DNA of 64,000 nt from JBMNKL01 sp050952225. Its GTDB lineage: Bacteria > Bacillota > Clostridia > Acetivibrionales > DTU013. A program made the position numbers and the translations under genes. Below, in pieces: positions 16,374-24,407 of the stretch. The notes beneath the pieces were generated by a model. It saw only the letters and a program-made list of their open reading frames with translations, searched no databases and had not been told where the DNA came from. The stretch is taken from contig JBMNKL010000003.1 in the NCBI GenBank assembly GCA_050952225.1, forward strand, positions 62,001 to 126,000, in the 5' to 3' direction. The stretch's first letter is position 1; each line of letters begins with the position of its first letter.

Positions 16374-16948
16374 TGAGTATTGACGAAATAAAGGATATTC
16401 TTGGGCGCATGCTTACCCGCAAGAGGTATGAGCATTCATTGAAAGTAATGGAAGCAGCCGTGATGCTGGCTGAAAAGTACGGCGAAGATGCCGAAAAGGC
16501 AGCGTTGGCCGGCCTTGTCCATGACTGTGCTAAGGATTTGAAGGCCGGGGAAGTTTTTGAATTGTGCGAAAAATATAACATAACCGTTGACAAAATAATG
16601 AGAAACCAGCCGGAGCTTCTTCATGGCCAGGTAGGTTCTTTCATTGCACGCGACCTGTTCGGGATTGATTGCCCCCGTATACTGGCGGCGATTTCCAGCC
16701 ACACGATGGGCAAGCCCGGAATGGATAGGCTCGGCTGCATCATATTTATTGCGGATTATATTGAGGAAAACCGTGATTATCCGGGCGTCGGCGATATAAG
16801 GGCGGCAGCGGGGGAAAGCCTGGAAAAAGCGATAGTCGCAGGAATCGACAATACTATAAGGCATGTGCTGGACAGCGGCCGGATGCTGCATCCGCAAACG
16901 GTTGATACCAGGAACTGGGCGCTGGAGAAGCTTCAGAAAGGCCGATGA
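16370..16948 (+). CDS. yqeK: HD-domain phosphohydrolase YqeK (Ap4A hydrolase family)
   Basis: 192-residue HD-domain protein. The metal-binding residues are seen in RYEHSLKV, the HD pair in GLVHDCAKDL, and the later His and Asp in LLHGQVG, ISSHTMG and FIADYIEENR. YqeK proteins hydrolyse diadenosine tetraphosphate symmetrically to ADP; that is family knowledge. The start ATGATGAG overlaps the nadD stop, so the exact first Met (16370 or 16373) is open. No terminator is seen behind it. Confidence 0.93.
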   Translation: MMSIDEIKDILGRMLTRKRYEHSLKVMEAAVMLAEKYGEDAEKAALAGLVHDCAKDLKAGEVFELCEKYNITVDKIMRNQPELLHGQVGSFIARDLFGIDCPRILAAISSHTMGKPGMDRLGCIIFIADYIEENRDYPGVGDIRAAAGESLEKAIVAGIDNTIRHVLDSGRMLHPQTVDTRNWALEKLQKGR

Positions 16949-16972
16949 GACGGTATAATGGCAATTTATGTA

Positions 16973-17002
16973 TTGCATCGGTTGATATTACTGATTTATA
17001 AT
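16973..17002 (+). promoter_or_regulatory. Probable promoter of lysA
   Basis: TTGCAT (16973-16978), an 18-base spacer and TATAAT (16997-17002). The leader to the lysA ATG is about 155 bases and contains a small TTCGCG/CGCGAA hairpin near 17010-17035; I do not recognise a riboswitch. Confidence 0.5.
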
Positions 17003-17162
17003 ATATAAAATTCGCGGGTAGCAGTCTCGCGAAGCAAAGGCACGGACAGAGGGCGTACGAAAAAGGCATCCCACGGGAGCGCAAATCACGGCTGAAAACG
17101 CCCCGCGACCAAGCAGGCACGAAACACAGGGTATGAAGGCTAAAGGGTGTGGAGACTAAGGC

Positions 17163-18416
17163 ATGAAGAATTATTATACGGAAAAAACAAACTTTTTTGG
17201 CGGCAGCAAGCCGTCGGATTTGCTGAAAGAATACGGCAGTCCTCTTTATGTATACAATGAAGCGATATTGAGGGAGCGGTGCCGTGAAATGGCACACCTG
17301 GTTTCATATCCCCATTTCGTAGTCAATTACTCGGCAAAGGCCAATTCCAACCTGGAGATTCTAAAAATAATCAGGGAAGAAGGGCTCCATGCCGATGCAG
17401 TATCACCGGGGGAAATCTATCTGCTGCTTGCTGCGGGCTTTAAACCGGAGGAGATACTTTTCGTGTCGAACAACATTTCAGCCGAAGAAATGGAATATGC
17501 CACAAAAAAAGGTGTGCTCATAAGCTGCGACTCCATTTCACAGCTAAGGCGGTATGGGAGCCTGTTTCCAGGGGGAAAGATCGCTGTGCGTTTTAACCCG
17601 GGAGTAGGAGCAGGCCATCATGAAAAAGTGATAACTGGCGGTAAAAACACGAAATTCGGCGTTAGTATCGGCCGGATTGATGAAGTAAGGGACATCATAA
17701 AGGAATACGGCCTTAAACTGAGCGGCATCAACCAGCATATCGGCTCCTTGTTCATGGAGACGGATGCCTATGTTAAGGGTGTGAACCGGCTGTTTGAAAT
17801 TGCGGAGCAATTTGATGAACTCGAATTTATAGACATGGGCGGCGGTTTCGGCGTTCCATACCGTAAACAGGACGGCCAGGAGAAACTGAAACTCAAGGAA
17901 TCAGGGCTTATGCTGGACGGGATAATCGAACGCTGGACAGCGAAAACAGGCAGAAAACCCAGGATAATGATAGAGCCGGGCCGGTATATCGCAGCAGAGT
18001 GCGGTGTGCTTCTTGGCACCGTCCATTCCGTGAAGAAAGACGGGGACAAAACATACATCGGTACCGATATTGGGTTTAATGTAATAACCAGGACGGTATT
18101 GTACGATTCCCATCACGACATGGAGTTTTACAGGAATGATAAAATCATAAAGCAGGAGGAAACAGCTCCGGCGACCGTTGTAGGCAATATTTGCGAGACA
18201 GGGGATATCCTGGCGAAGGACAGGGAACTGCCCGTGTCGATAAAAGAAAACGACCTCATAGGAATTATGGACGCCGGAGCTTATTGTTTTTCCATGTCCT
18301 CCAATTACAACAGCCGTTTAAGGCCGGCGGAGGTCATGATAGGCCTCGACGGCACACCGAAACTTATCCGGAGGAGGGAAACATTCGAGGACCTGGTACG
18401 TGGGTTTTTATTATAG
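17163..18416 (+). CDS. lysA: Diaminopimelate decarboxylase
   Basis: PLP enzyme of fold type III that decarboxylates meso-diaminopimelate to lysine. 417 residues. The PLP lysine is K59 in NYSAKAN. MGGGFGVPY is the phosphate-binding loop, GNICETGDILAK holds the substrate-binding Cys/Glu, and DAGAYCFSMSSNYNSR is the C-terminal active-site Tyr region. Those motifs favour LysA over ornithine/arginine decarboxylases. GGAG lies about 10 bases before the ATG. The acyl-CoA synthetase gene follows after 20 bases. Confidence 0.93.
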   Translation: MKNYYTEKTNFFGGSKPSDLLKEYGSPLYVYNEAILRERCREMAHLVSYPHFVVNYSAKANSNLEILKIIREEGLHADAVSPGEIYLLLAAGFKPEEILFVSNNISAEEMEYATKKGVLISCDSISQLRRYGSLFPGGKIAVRFNPGVGAGHHEKVITGGKNTKFGVSIGRIDEVRDIIKEYGLKLSGINQHIGSLFMETDAYVKGVNRLFEIAEQFDELEFIDMGGGFGVPYRKQDGQEKLKLKESGLMLDGIIERWTAKTGRKPRIMIEPGRYIAAECGVLLGTVHSVKKDGDKTYIGTDIGFNVITRTVLYDSHHDMEFYRNDKIIKQEETAPATVVGNICETGDILAKDRELPVSIKENDLIGIMDAGAYCFSMSSNYNSRLRPAEVMIGLDGTPKLIRRRETFEDLVRGFLL

Positions 18417-18436
18417 TTTAAAAGGAGAAAGAAATC

Positions 18437-20146
18437 ATGGCAGATGTGAAGTACCCTTTATACGAAACAACAGTTTTTGAAGATTTCAGGATCATGACGG
18501 AGAACGCGGCAAAGAAGTTTCCCGACAGGGTTGCGATATCATTCAAGAGAAATCCGAATGATAAGCAAACCGTTAACGTGACATACACGCAAGCGCGGGA
18601 CTATATCCGCAACATGGGAACGGAATTGATTTCAATGGGATGCCGGGACAAGCATGTTGCCTTGATTGGCGAAAGCTCCTTTGAATGGATTTGCTCCTAT
18701 TTCAGCCTTATGGCCATCGGCGCGGTCGTTGTGCCGGTCGACAAGGATCTGCCGGAAGAAGAAATCGCAGGCATCCTGGATACTGCAGAGTGCGAATTCG
18801 TGATTTACAGCCCAGTGGTAGAGTCCAAGATAGAAACGCTAAAAGGTAAAGTCCCGGGGCTGAAAACCTTTATCTGCATGGGAGAAGCAAAAATGGACGG
18901 CGCGCTTGAGCTTTCCGATATAGAGGCCAAGGGGGGCGAGAGGTTTAAAAACGGCGACAATTCTTACTATGATTATGAAATAGACCGTGAACGTCTTGCC
19001 ACCATTGTTTTTACCTCAGGTACGACGGGAAAAGGCAAAGGCGTCATGCTGTCGCAGAAAAGCATAGTTTCCGATATGACGCAGGGCATGTACCTCTTTA
19101 AGATTACTCCAAAAACAATGAACGTGCTGCCCCCTCATCATACCTATGGTTCCACGGTAAACTTCGTGGGGCATTATGCACAAGGCTCTTCCATATATAT
19201 TTCAAGCGGACTAAAGCATATAGTAAACGAAATGAAGGAACAGAAGCCGTCACACCTGATACTGGTTCCGTTATTTATTGAGACTATGTATAAGAAAATT
19301 TGGTCGCAGGCGGAAAAGGCCGGAAAAGCAAAAATGTTGCGCTTTTTGATGAAGCTCAGCGATTTTTTGCGTAAATTCGGCATTGACCTGCGCCGCATAT
19401 TTTTCAAAAGCGTGCTGGATTTCTTTGGCGGAAAACTGGAAATGATAATCAGCGGCGGTGCCAGCCTGAACCAGGATATCATTGATTTCTTTGATTCTAT
19501 CGGCATTACCATCCTGAACGGATATGGCATAACGGAGTGTTCCCCGCTGATATCCTGCAACCGTAACGAGTACCAGAAAAAAGGAAGCGTAGGCGTACCG
19601 ATTATAGGAGAAAAGGTAAAAATCAAGGATCCCGATGAAAACGGCGAAGGTGAGATCTGCGTCAAAGGCCCGAATGTCATGCTGGGATATTACAAGAACC
19701 CGGAGGCAACCGCTGCGGCTTTTGACGAAGAGGGATATTTCATGACTGGCGACTATGGGAAGCTTGACGAGGACGGATGGCTTTACATTACCGGGAGGCT
19801 GAAAAACCTGATAGTTCTCAGCAACGGTAAAAATGTATACCCTGAAGAAATCGAAAACGAAATATCACGGATCTATGGCGTTTCGGAGTGCGTTGTTTAT
19901 GCAGGGGAAAGCAAAAAACAGAGAAACAAGGAAGTCATTGTGGCCGAGATTTTCCCGGACTTTGACGTACTTTCGGCAAGGGGCATCAAAGATGTGCGAT
20001 CATATTTTGAAAGCGAAATAAAAAAAATCAACAACAGGATGGTTTCTTACAAGGCGGTGAAAATGGTTAAAATACGCAACGAAGAATTTAAAAAGAATAC
20101 TTCAAAGAAAATCTTGCGTTTCGCTATTGATAAGAATATTGACTAG
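18437..20146 (+). CDS. Long-chain acyl-CoA synthetase / AMP-forming ligase
   Basis: 569-residue adenylate-forming enzyme of the FAA1/FadD type (COG1022). Seen are the P-loop-like TSGTTGKGKGVMLS (about 189-202), the A5 motif YGITECSPL (about 360-368), TGDYGKLDEDGW and the C-terminal catalytic lysine in KKNTSKKILR. It would activate a fatty or other carboxylic acid with CoA and ATP; the chain length cannot be told. The RBS AAAGGAG lies directly after lysA, so co-transcription is likely although the pathways differ. Confidence 0.88.
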   Translation: MADVKYPLYETTVFEDFRIMTENAAKKFPDRVAISFKRNPNDKQTVNVTYTQARDYIRNMGTELISMGCRDKHVALIGESSFEWICSYFSLMAIGAVVVPVDKDLPEEEIAGILDTAECEFVIYSPVVESKIETLKGKVPGLKTFICMGEAKMDGALELSDIEAKGGERFKNGDNSYYDYEIDRERLATIVFTSGTTGKGKGVMLSQKSIVSDMTQGMYLFKITPKTMNVLPPHHTYGSTVNFVGHYAQGSSIYISSGLKHIVNEMKEQKPSHLILVPLFIETMYKKIWSQAEKAGKAKMLRFLMKLSDFLRKFGIDLRRIFFKSVLDFFGGKLEMIISGGASLNQDIIDFFDSIGITILNGYGITECSPLISCNRNEYQKKGSVGVPIIGEKVKIKDPDENGEGEICVKGPNVMLGYYKNPEATAAAFDEEGYFMTGDYGKLDEDGWLYITGRLKNLIVLSNGKNVYPEEIENEISRIYGVSECVVYAGESKKQRNKEVIVAEIFPDFDVLSARGIKDVRSYFESEIKKINNRMVSYKAVKMVKIRNEEFKKNTSKKILRFAIDKNID

Positions 20147-20172
20147 AGTTTGTTAAAAGATTAATTTTCAGC

Positions 20173-20201
20173 TTGACATTGAAAGTGGCATTAATTATAA
20201 T
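20173..20201 (+). promoter_or_regulatory. Promoter of the glycine-riboswitch operon
   Basis: TTGACA (20173-20178), 17 bases, TATAAT (20196-20201): a perfect sigma-A type match. Transcription would start about 20208, just before the riboswitch. Confidence 0.85.
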
Positions 20202-20221
20202 TAATCTAAAATTTTGAGAGG

Positions 20222-20356
20222 CAGGAAAAAAAGAATATTGCCGGATGAAAGGCGAGGAAGCGCAATGCAACCTTGCCGGGACGGACCTCTGGAGAGACCG
20301 TGACGGCGCCGAAGGGGCAAGGCCGGTGAGGCTAAACTCTCAGGCAAAAGGACAGA
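20222..20356 (+). promoter_or_regulatory. Glycine riboswitch (single complete aptamer)
   Basis: The conserved core is plain: GGAGAGAC (20291-20298), GCCGAAGGGGCAA (20308-20320) and CTCTCAGGCAAAAGGACAGAG (20337-20357). Only one full aptamer is seen. The 5' part from 20222 (with GGCGAGGAAGCGCAATGCAA) lacks the second core and may be the vestigial 'ghost' half known from singlet glycine riboswitches. A terminator hairpin follows at 20389. The downstream genes are an aminotransferase and serA rather than the glycine cleavage system. Confidence 0.92.
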
Positions 20357-20388
20357 GTTGCAAACATATGTTATGTTTAGTGATTTAA

Positions 20389-20424
20389 GGTCAGGTCTTG
20401 TACAAGATTTGATCTTTATTTTAT
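20389..20424 (+). terminator. Terminator in the glycine riboswitch expression platform
   Basis: GGTCAGGTCT (20389-20398) and AGATTTGATC (20405-20414) form a stem that includes G-U pairs, with loop TGTACA, followed by TTTATTTTAT. Its position 30 bases after the aptamer suits transcriptional control. Confidence 0.65.
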
Positions 20425-20500
20425 AATTTGGCGGGAAATCTGCAGAATACGGCGCAGGGCTGCCGCATGCGCGGGAAGACTGCCATGGGGAGGCGTTTGA

Positions 20501-21566
20501 ATGCACAAAAAGTTATTTATACCGGGGCCGGTAGATGTAAAAGAAGAAGTTCTTCAAAGAATGTCTGCCCCCATGATCGGGCACAGGACAAAAGAAGCGT
20601 CCGCGTTGCAGCGGAGCATATCCGGGAAGATGCAAAAACTGATGTACACTAAAAACGCGATACTGCTCTCAACTTCATCGGGAACCGGGCTGATGGAGGG
20701 AGCTGTAAGGTCATGCACGGCCAAGAGGGCGGCGGTGTTTTCCGTCGGGGCTTTTGGTGACAGGTGGTATAAACTGGCAACATCGAATAACGTGCCTGCC
20801 GACTTGTTCAAGTCTGAACCCGGCAAGCCCACTACGCCTGAAATGGTGGATAAAGCCTTGTCCACGGGCAAATACGACCTGGTAACCATCACGCATAACG
20901 AAACGTCCACCGGATTGATGAACCCGGTGGAAGAAATCGCCCGGGTCATGCGCAAAGTACCCTGAAGTGGTATGGTGCATGGACGCAGTAAGCTCCGTTG
21001 GCGGGGTAAAGATAGAGGTGGACAAGCTGGGAGTCGACATCTGCATCACGTCAACGCAGAAATGCCTTGGACTGCCCCCGGGAATGTCCATATGCTCGTT
21101 CTCGGAAAAGGCTGCCGCCGCCGCGTCCAAAGTGCAGTTCAGGGGTACATACCTTGACCTGCTGGATATATACAACTATATAATTGACAGGGATTACCAG
21201 TATCCGTCTACACCATCGCTGTCGCATATGTTTGCGCTCGATTACCAGCTTGACAGGATATTCGAGGAAGGCCTCGAAAACAGGTTTAAGAGACACTCGG
21301 AAATGGCAGCGCTGGCCAGGGCATGGGCCAAGGAGAATTTTGCGCTGTTTCCCGAGGAAAAGTACGCGTCGGACACATTAACCACAGTAAAAAACACCCG
21401 TGGTATCAGTGTGAGCGACCTGAATAAGAAACTCGGGGAGCATGGATACATGATTTCCAACGGGTACGGGAACCTAAAGGAGATTACGTTCAGGATAGCG
21501 CACATGGCGGATACTGCCGTCGAAGACTTGCGCGCGCTGCTTGAGCTTATTGAAAGGCTTATTTGA
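20501..21566 (+). pseudogene. Class V aminotransferase (serine-pyruvate/alanine-glyoxylate type), one frameshift
   Basis: PLP-dependent aminotransferase of the family that includes serine-glyoxylate, alanine-glyoxylate and phosphoserine-type aminotransferases. The first frame (20501-20965) gives MHKKLFIPGPVDVKEEVL to VMRKVP-stop. The second (to 21566) carries WCMDAVSSVGGVKI, the PLP lysine in STQKCLGLPPG, and the C-terminus. The join is at about 20952-20960: removing one G from CGCAAAGTACCCTGAA restores RKYPEVVWCMDA. So this is either a recent mutation or a sequencing error. The RBS GGGGAGG fits the ATG. With serA directly downstream it likely supplies the transamination step of serine synthesis; that is inference. 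Confidence 0.88.
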
Positions 21567-21636
21567 CGTGCATACAGAAGAAGCCGGTAAAATAAAGGGT
21601 TTGCACAAAAGATTTGCACAATGAAGGAGGATTCAC

Positions 21637-23238
21637 ATGAAAATAATCGTAACCGAAAGAATTGCCGAAGAGGGCATACAATACCTGAGAGACAGAGGAT
21701 TTGATGTTGATACGAAATATGGCTTGTCCCATGATGATTTAATGGCAATTATTGCGGAATACGATGCTATTATCGTCAGGAGCGTCACAAAAGTGAACGC
21801 GGAATTAATTGAAAAAGCCGTAAACCTGAAGGCGGTCGGCAGGGCTGGCAACGGGATAGATAATATCAACGTCCAGGAATGCACCAGGAGGGGCATCGTG
21901 GTTGTAAACACGCCCGAAAGCAATATCATGGCGGCTGCGGAGCTGGCTATCGGTCTTGCTTTCTGCATATTCAGGAATATTGCGCAGGTGAACGCCCTGG
22001 CAAGGAAAGGTGATTTTCGCAGGAGCCGCTTCATCGGGAACGAATTGGATGGTAAAACCGTTGGTATCATAGGGCTTGGGCGAATAGGCTCAATCGTGGC
22101 CAGAAAACTGAGAGGCTGCAATATGAAAGTTATAGCCTACGATCCCTATATAACCGATGAGAGGTTCAAAAAATACGGGGCCAGGAAATGTGAAACGCTT
22201 GAGGAACTGTTGAGGCAATCCGATCTGATCACGATCCATACACCTAAGACATCGGAGACTTACGGGATGATCGGAGAAAGGGAATTCAAGCTGTGCAAAA
22301 AGGGCGTCAGGATTGTCAACGCCGCAAGGGGCGGCCTCGTGAATGAGAAGGCGCTTTACAACGCTATAAAGGAAGGCATCGTGGCAGCCGCGGCAATTGA
22401 TGTTCTTGATCCGGAGCCCAATTATGACAAGAAACCGGAGGAACAGACATACTCCAACCCGCTCCTGGAACTGGACAATGTCGTGATAACCCCGCATCTC
22501 GGTGCTTCGACCGTGGAAGCAAACTACAACGTGGGAACGGAAATCGCGAAGCTTGTTGCGCAGGCGCTTGAAGGCGAGGTTGTGCCCGCGGTGAACATGC
22601 CCCACATACAGTCCGATGTGAACGGCTTAAGGCCGTATATCACGCTGGGCGAAATGCTCGGGAAAATATACTACCAGTGTGAAAAGGAAACCGTGACAAG
22701 CATAGAAATCATATACAGCGGCGACCTTGCCGACAAGGACACAAAAGTAATATCGCTGTCCGTGCTGAAGGGATTCCTCGACCCGGTAATAAAAGAAAAG
22801 GTAAACTACGTAAACGCGGAGCTTATGCTCCGGAACATGGGTGTGGAACTGGTGGAAAGCAAAAGCTCCCAGCTTGACAAATATACAAATCTCATTACCG
22901 TGAAATATACCACTAAAAAAGGCTCACAAAGCGTATCGGGCACAATATTTGCGAAGGAAGATATGAGGATAGTCGACTTCTTCGGATACAAGCTTGACTT
23001 TGAACCAAGCCCGATTGTCATAGCCATCCAGAATATCGACAAGCCGGGTATGATAGGCCGCATAGGCACCACGCTGGGCAACGCCGGCATCAATATTGCC
23101 GCGATGCAATGGAGCAGGAACAGAAAGGGTGAGAAGGCGGTATCGTTTGTCAGTGTAGACCAGGATGTCGGTGATGAAGTGCTTGATGAAATTCGCAAGA
23201 TAGACGGCGTATTGAAGGTATCGCTGCTAAGATTTTAA
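21637..23238 (+). CDS. serA: D-3-phosphoglycerate dehydrogenase
   Basis: First enzyme of the phosphorylated serine pathway. 533 residues: an N-terminal D-isomer dehydrogenase domain with NAD loop GIIGLGRIGS (about 147-156), catalytic Arg in NAARGGLVNE, Glu in DPEPNYDK and His in ITPHLGAST, then an ASB-type regulatory domain and a C-terminal ACT domain (PIVIAIQNIDKPGMIGRIG). The long form with ACT suggests serine feedback control, as known for this type. The RBS AAGGAGG is strong. It lies 70 bases after the aminotransferase and should be under the same glycine riboswitch. Confidence 0.96.
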   Translation: MKIIVTERIAEEGIQYLRDRGFDVDTKYGLSHDDLMAIIAEYDAIIVRSVTKVNAELIEKAVNLKAVGRAGNGIDNINVQECTRRGIVVVNTPESNIMAAAELAIGLAFCIFRNIAQVNALARKGDFRRSRFIGNELDGKTVGIIGLGRIGSIVARKLRGCNMKVIAYDPYITDERFKKYGARKCETLEELLRQSDLITIHTPKTSETYGMIGEREFKLCKKGVRIVNAARGGLVNEKALYNAIKEGIVAAAAIDVLDPEPNYDKKPEEQTYSNPLLELDNVVITPHLGASTVEANYNVGTEIAKLVAQALEGEVVPAVNMPHIQSDVNGLRPYITLGEMLGKIYYQCEKETVTSIEIIYSGDLADKDTKVISLSVLKGFLDPVIKEKVNYVNAELMLRNMGVELVESKSSQLDKYTNLITVKYTTKKGSQSVSGTIFAKEDMRIVDFFGYKLDFEPSPIVIAIQNIDKPGMIGRIGTTLGNAGINIAAMQWSRNRKGEKAVSFVSVDQDVGDEVLDEIRKIDGVLKVSLLRF

Positions 23239-23365
23239 CAGGCGTTGAACGGAGACGGGGCTTGTTCCCGCCTCCGGACATTATCAGCGATATTCGACTT
23301 GTCTGTTCACAAAAACTGTCTGCTGAACCGGGGGGGGATGCGCTTTTTTATGAAAAAATTCCTTT

Positions 23366-23391
23366 TACCACCCATTCGGGTGGTGATTTTT
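23366..23391 (+). terminator. Terminator after serA
   Basis: CCACCC (23368-23373), loop ATTC, GGGTGG (23378-23383), then TGATTTTT. A second GC-rich hairpin without a T-run lies closer to the serA stop. Confidence 0.75.
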
Positions 23392-23520
23392 CAAAAGCCA
23401 CACATTATACTTGATTAGTGATTTTTTTATTATAACGAAATAAAAACAGTCGATTAAAGCCGCCATAATGAATGTAGAAAAAAATCCAGTAAAAAATGCA
23501 TAATTTGGAGGTAGGATGAT

Positions 23521-24186
23521 ATGGACTATAAGAAATTGCACTTGGACAAGTTGAATTCTTTTGGCAGGTTGTTAGGTAAGAACAGAAAGGAACAAAATAC
23601 CAGTAACGGCAGTAGCCTGATAGACAATAGCGCTAAGAATAAAACCGGGATTGACACATCCGCGGAAAATAAGAAAAATGCGGCTAAGAAAGAAACAAAT
23701 AAGGAAGTATCATCCAGCGATGTTAATAATATCGGAAATTCAGAGAAAAAAGAACGGGAATTTATGGAATTAACTCCGGTTGATAAAATCTATGAGAAGA
23801 ACAGCATTTCTTTGGCGGAGCTAAACACAATATTCATAGCGGAATCATATTTAAAAACATTGCCTGATTATTTGCCTAATGATGTAAAGAGAAAAGCAGT
23901 TTTAGATATAATCGCCTCCAGCGGTCTAAGCTCGGACAAGTTACTGGAAGACGGGGATGGACGGATAAAGGCCCTGAACAACTTTTTGAATGGATTTTCG
24001 CGAACCACTGAAAAAATAGTAAGGGATCATGAGAATGAAATACAAAAGCTGTCTGAAAGTATAAAAGCAAACGAGAAATCAATTTCAGAGCGTAAGGAAC
24101 TCCAGGAAGAACAAGCGGCTGTTATAAACTATGAGCTGCACAGGTTACAAAAGATCATCAATTTTTTAAAGGGCGAAAGTAATTAA
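23521..24186 (+). CDS. Hypothetical coiled-coil protein
   Basis: 221 residues; family not recognised. The first ~80 residues are low-complexity and rich in Lys, Asn, Ser and Glu (probably disordered). Residues ~83-150 form a compact, mixed region (LTPVDKIYEKNSISLAELN ... YLPNDVKRKAVLDII). Residues ~155-215 read as a coiled coil with heptads. No signal peptide or membrane segment. A strong RBS (GGAGGTAGGATGAT) supports translation, and a terminator follows, so it is monocistronic. The next gene is a very large regulator; a link is not shown. Confidence 0.8.
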   Translation: MDYKKLHLDKLNSFGRLLGKNRKEQNTSNGSSLIDNSAKNKTGIDTSAENKKNAAKKETNKEVSSSDVNNIGNSEKKEREFMELTPVDKIYEKNSISLAELNTIFIAESYLKTLPDYLPNDVKRKAVLDIIASSGLSSDKLLEDGDGRIKALNNFLNGFSRTTEKIVRDHENEIQKLSESIKANEKSISERKELQEEQAAVINYELHRLQKIINFLKGESN

Positions 24187-24238
24187 GGGATAAGAATATA
24201 ACTAAAAGTATCGGAGTTATATTATTTAACATTTCGTT

Positions 24239-24264
24239 TCCCCCATTACGGGGGGTATTTTTAT
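24239..24264 (+). terminator. Terminator after the coiled-coil gene
   Basis: CCCCC (24240-24244), loop ATTA, CGGGGGG, then TATTTTTATTTT. Confidence 0.8.
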
Positions 24265-24352
24265 TTTGTGACGTGCAAGCAATTGTGGCCGAAGGATACG
24301 GAAAGAGCTTATCATTTCGGAAATGCAAATCAGGTATAAATCTTCTGTTCAC

Positions 24353-24381
24353 TTTACATAAAACTTATGGTGCTGTAATAT
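24353..24381 (+). promoter_or_regulatory. Probable promoter of the large regulator gene
   Basis: TTTACA (24353-24358), 17 bases, TAATAT (24376-24381), about 20 bases before the start codon region. Confidence 0.5.
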
Positions 24382-24407
24382 AATATAACGGGGGTAACAA
24401 ACGTAAC

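Noticed and set aside
23240..23300. GC-rich hairpin directly after serA as main terminator
   Set aside because: No T-run follows; the hairpin at 23368 is the better candidate.
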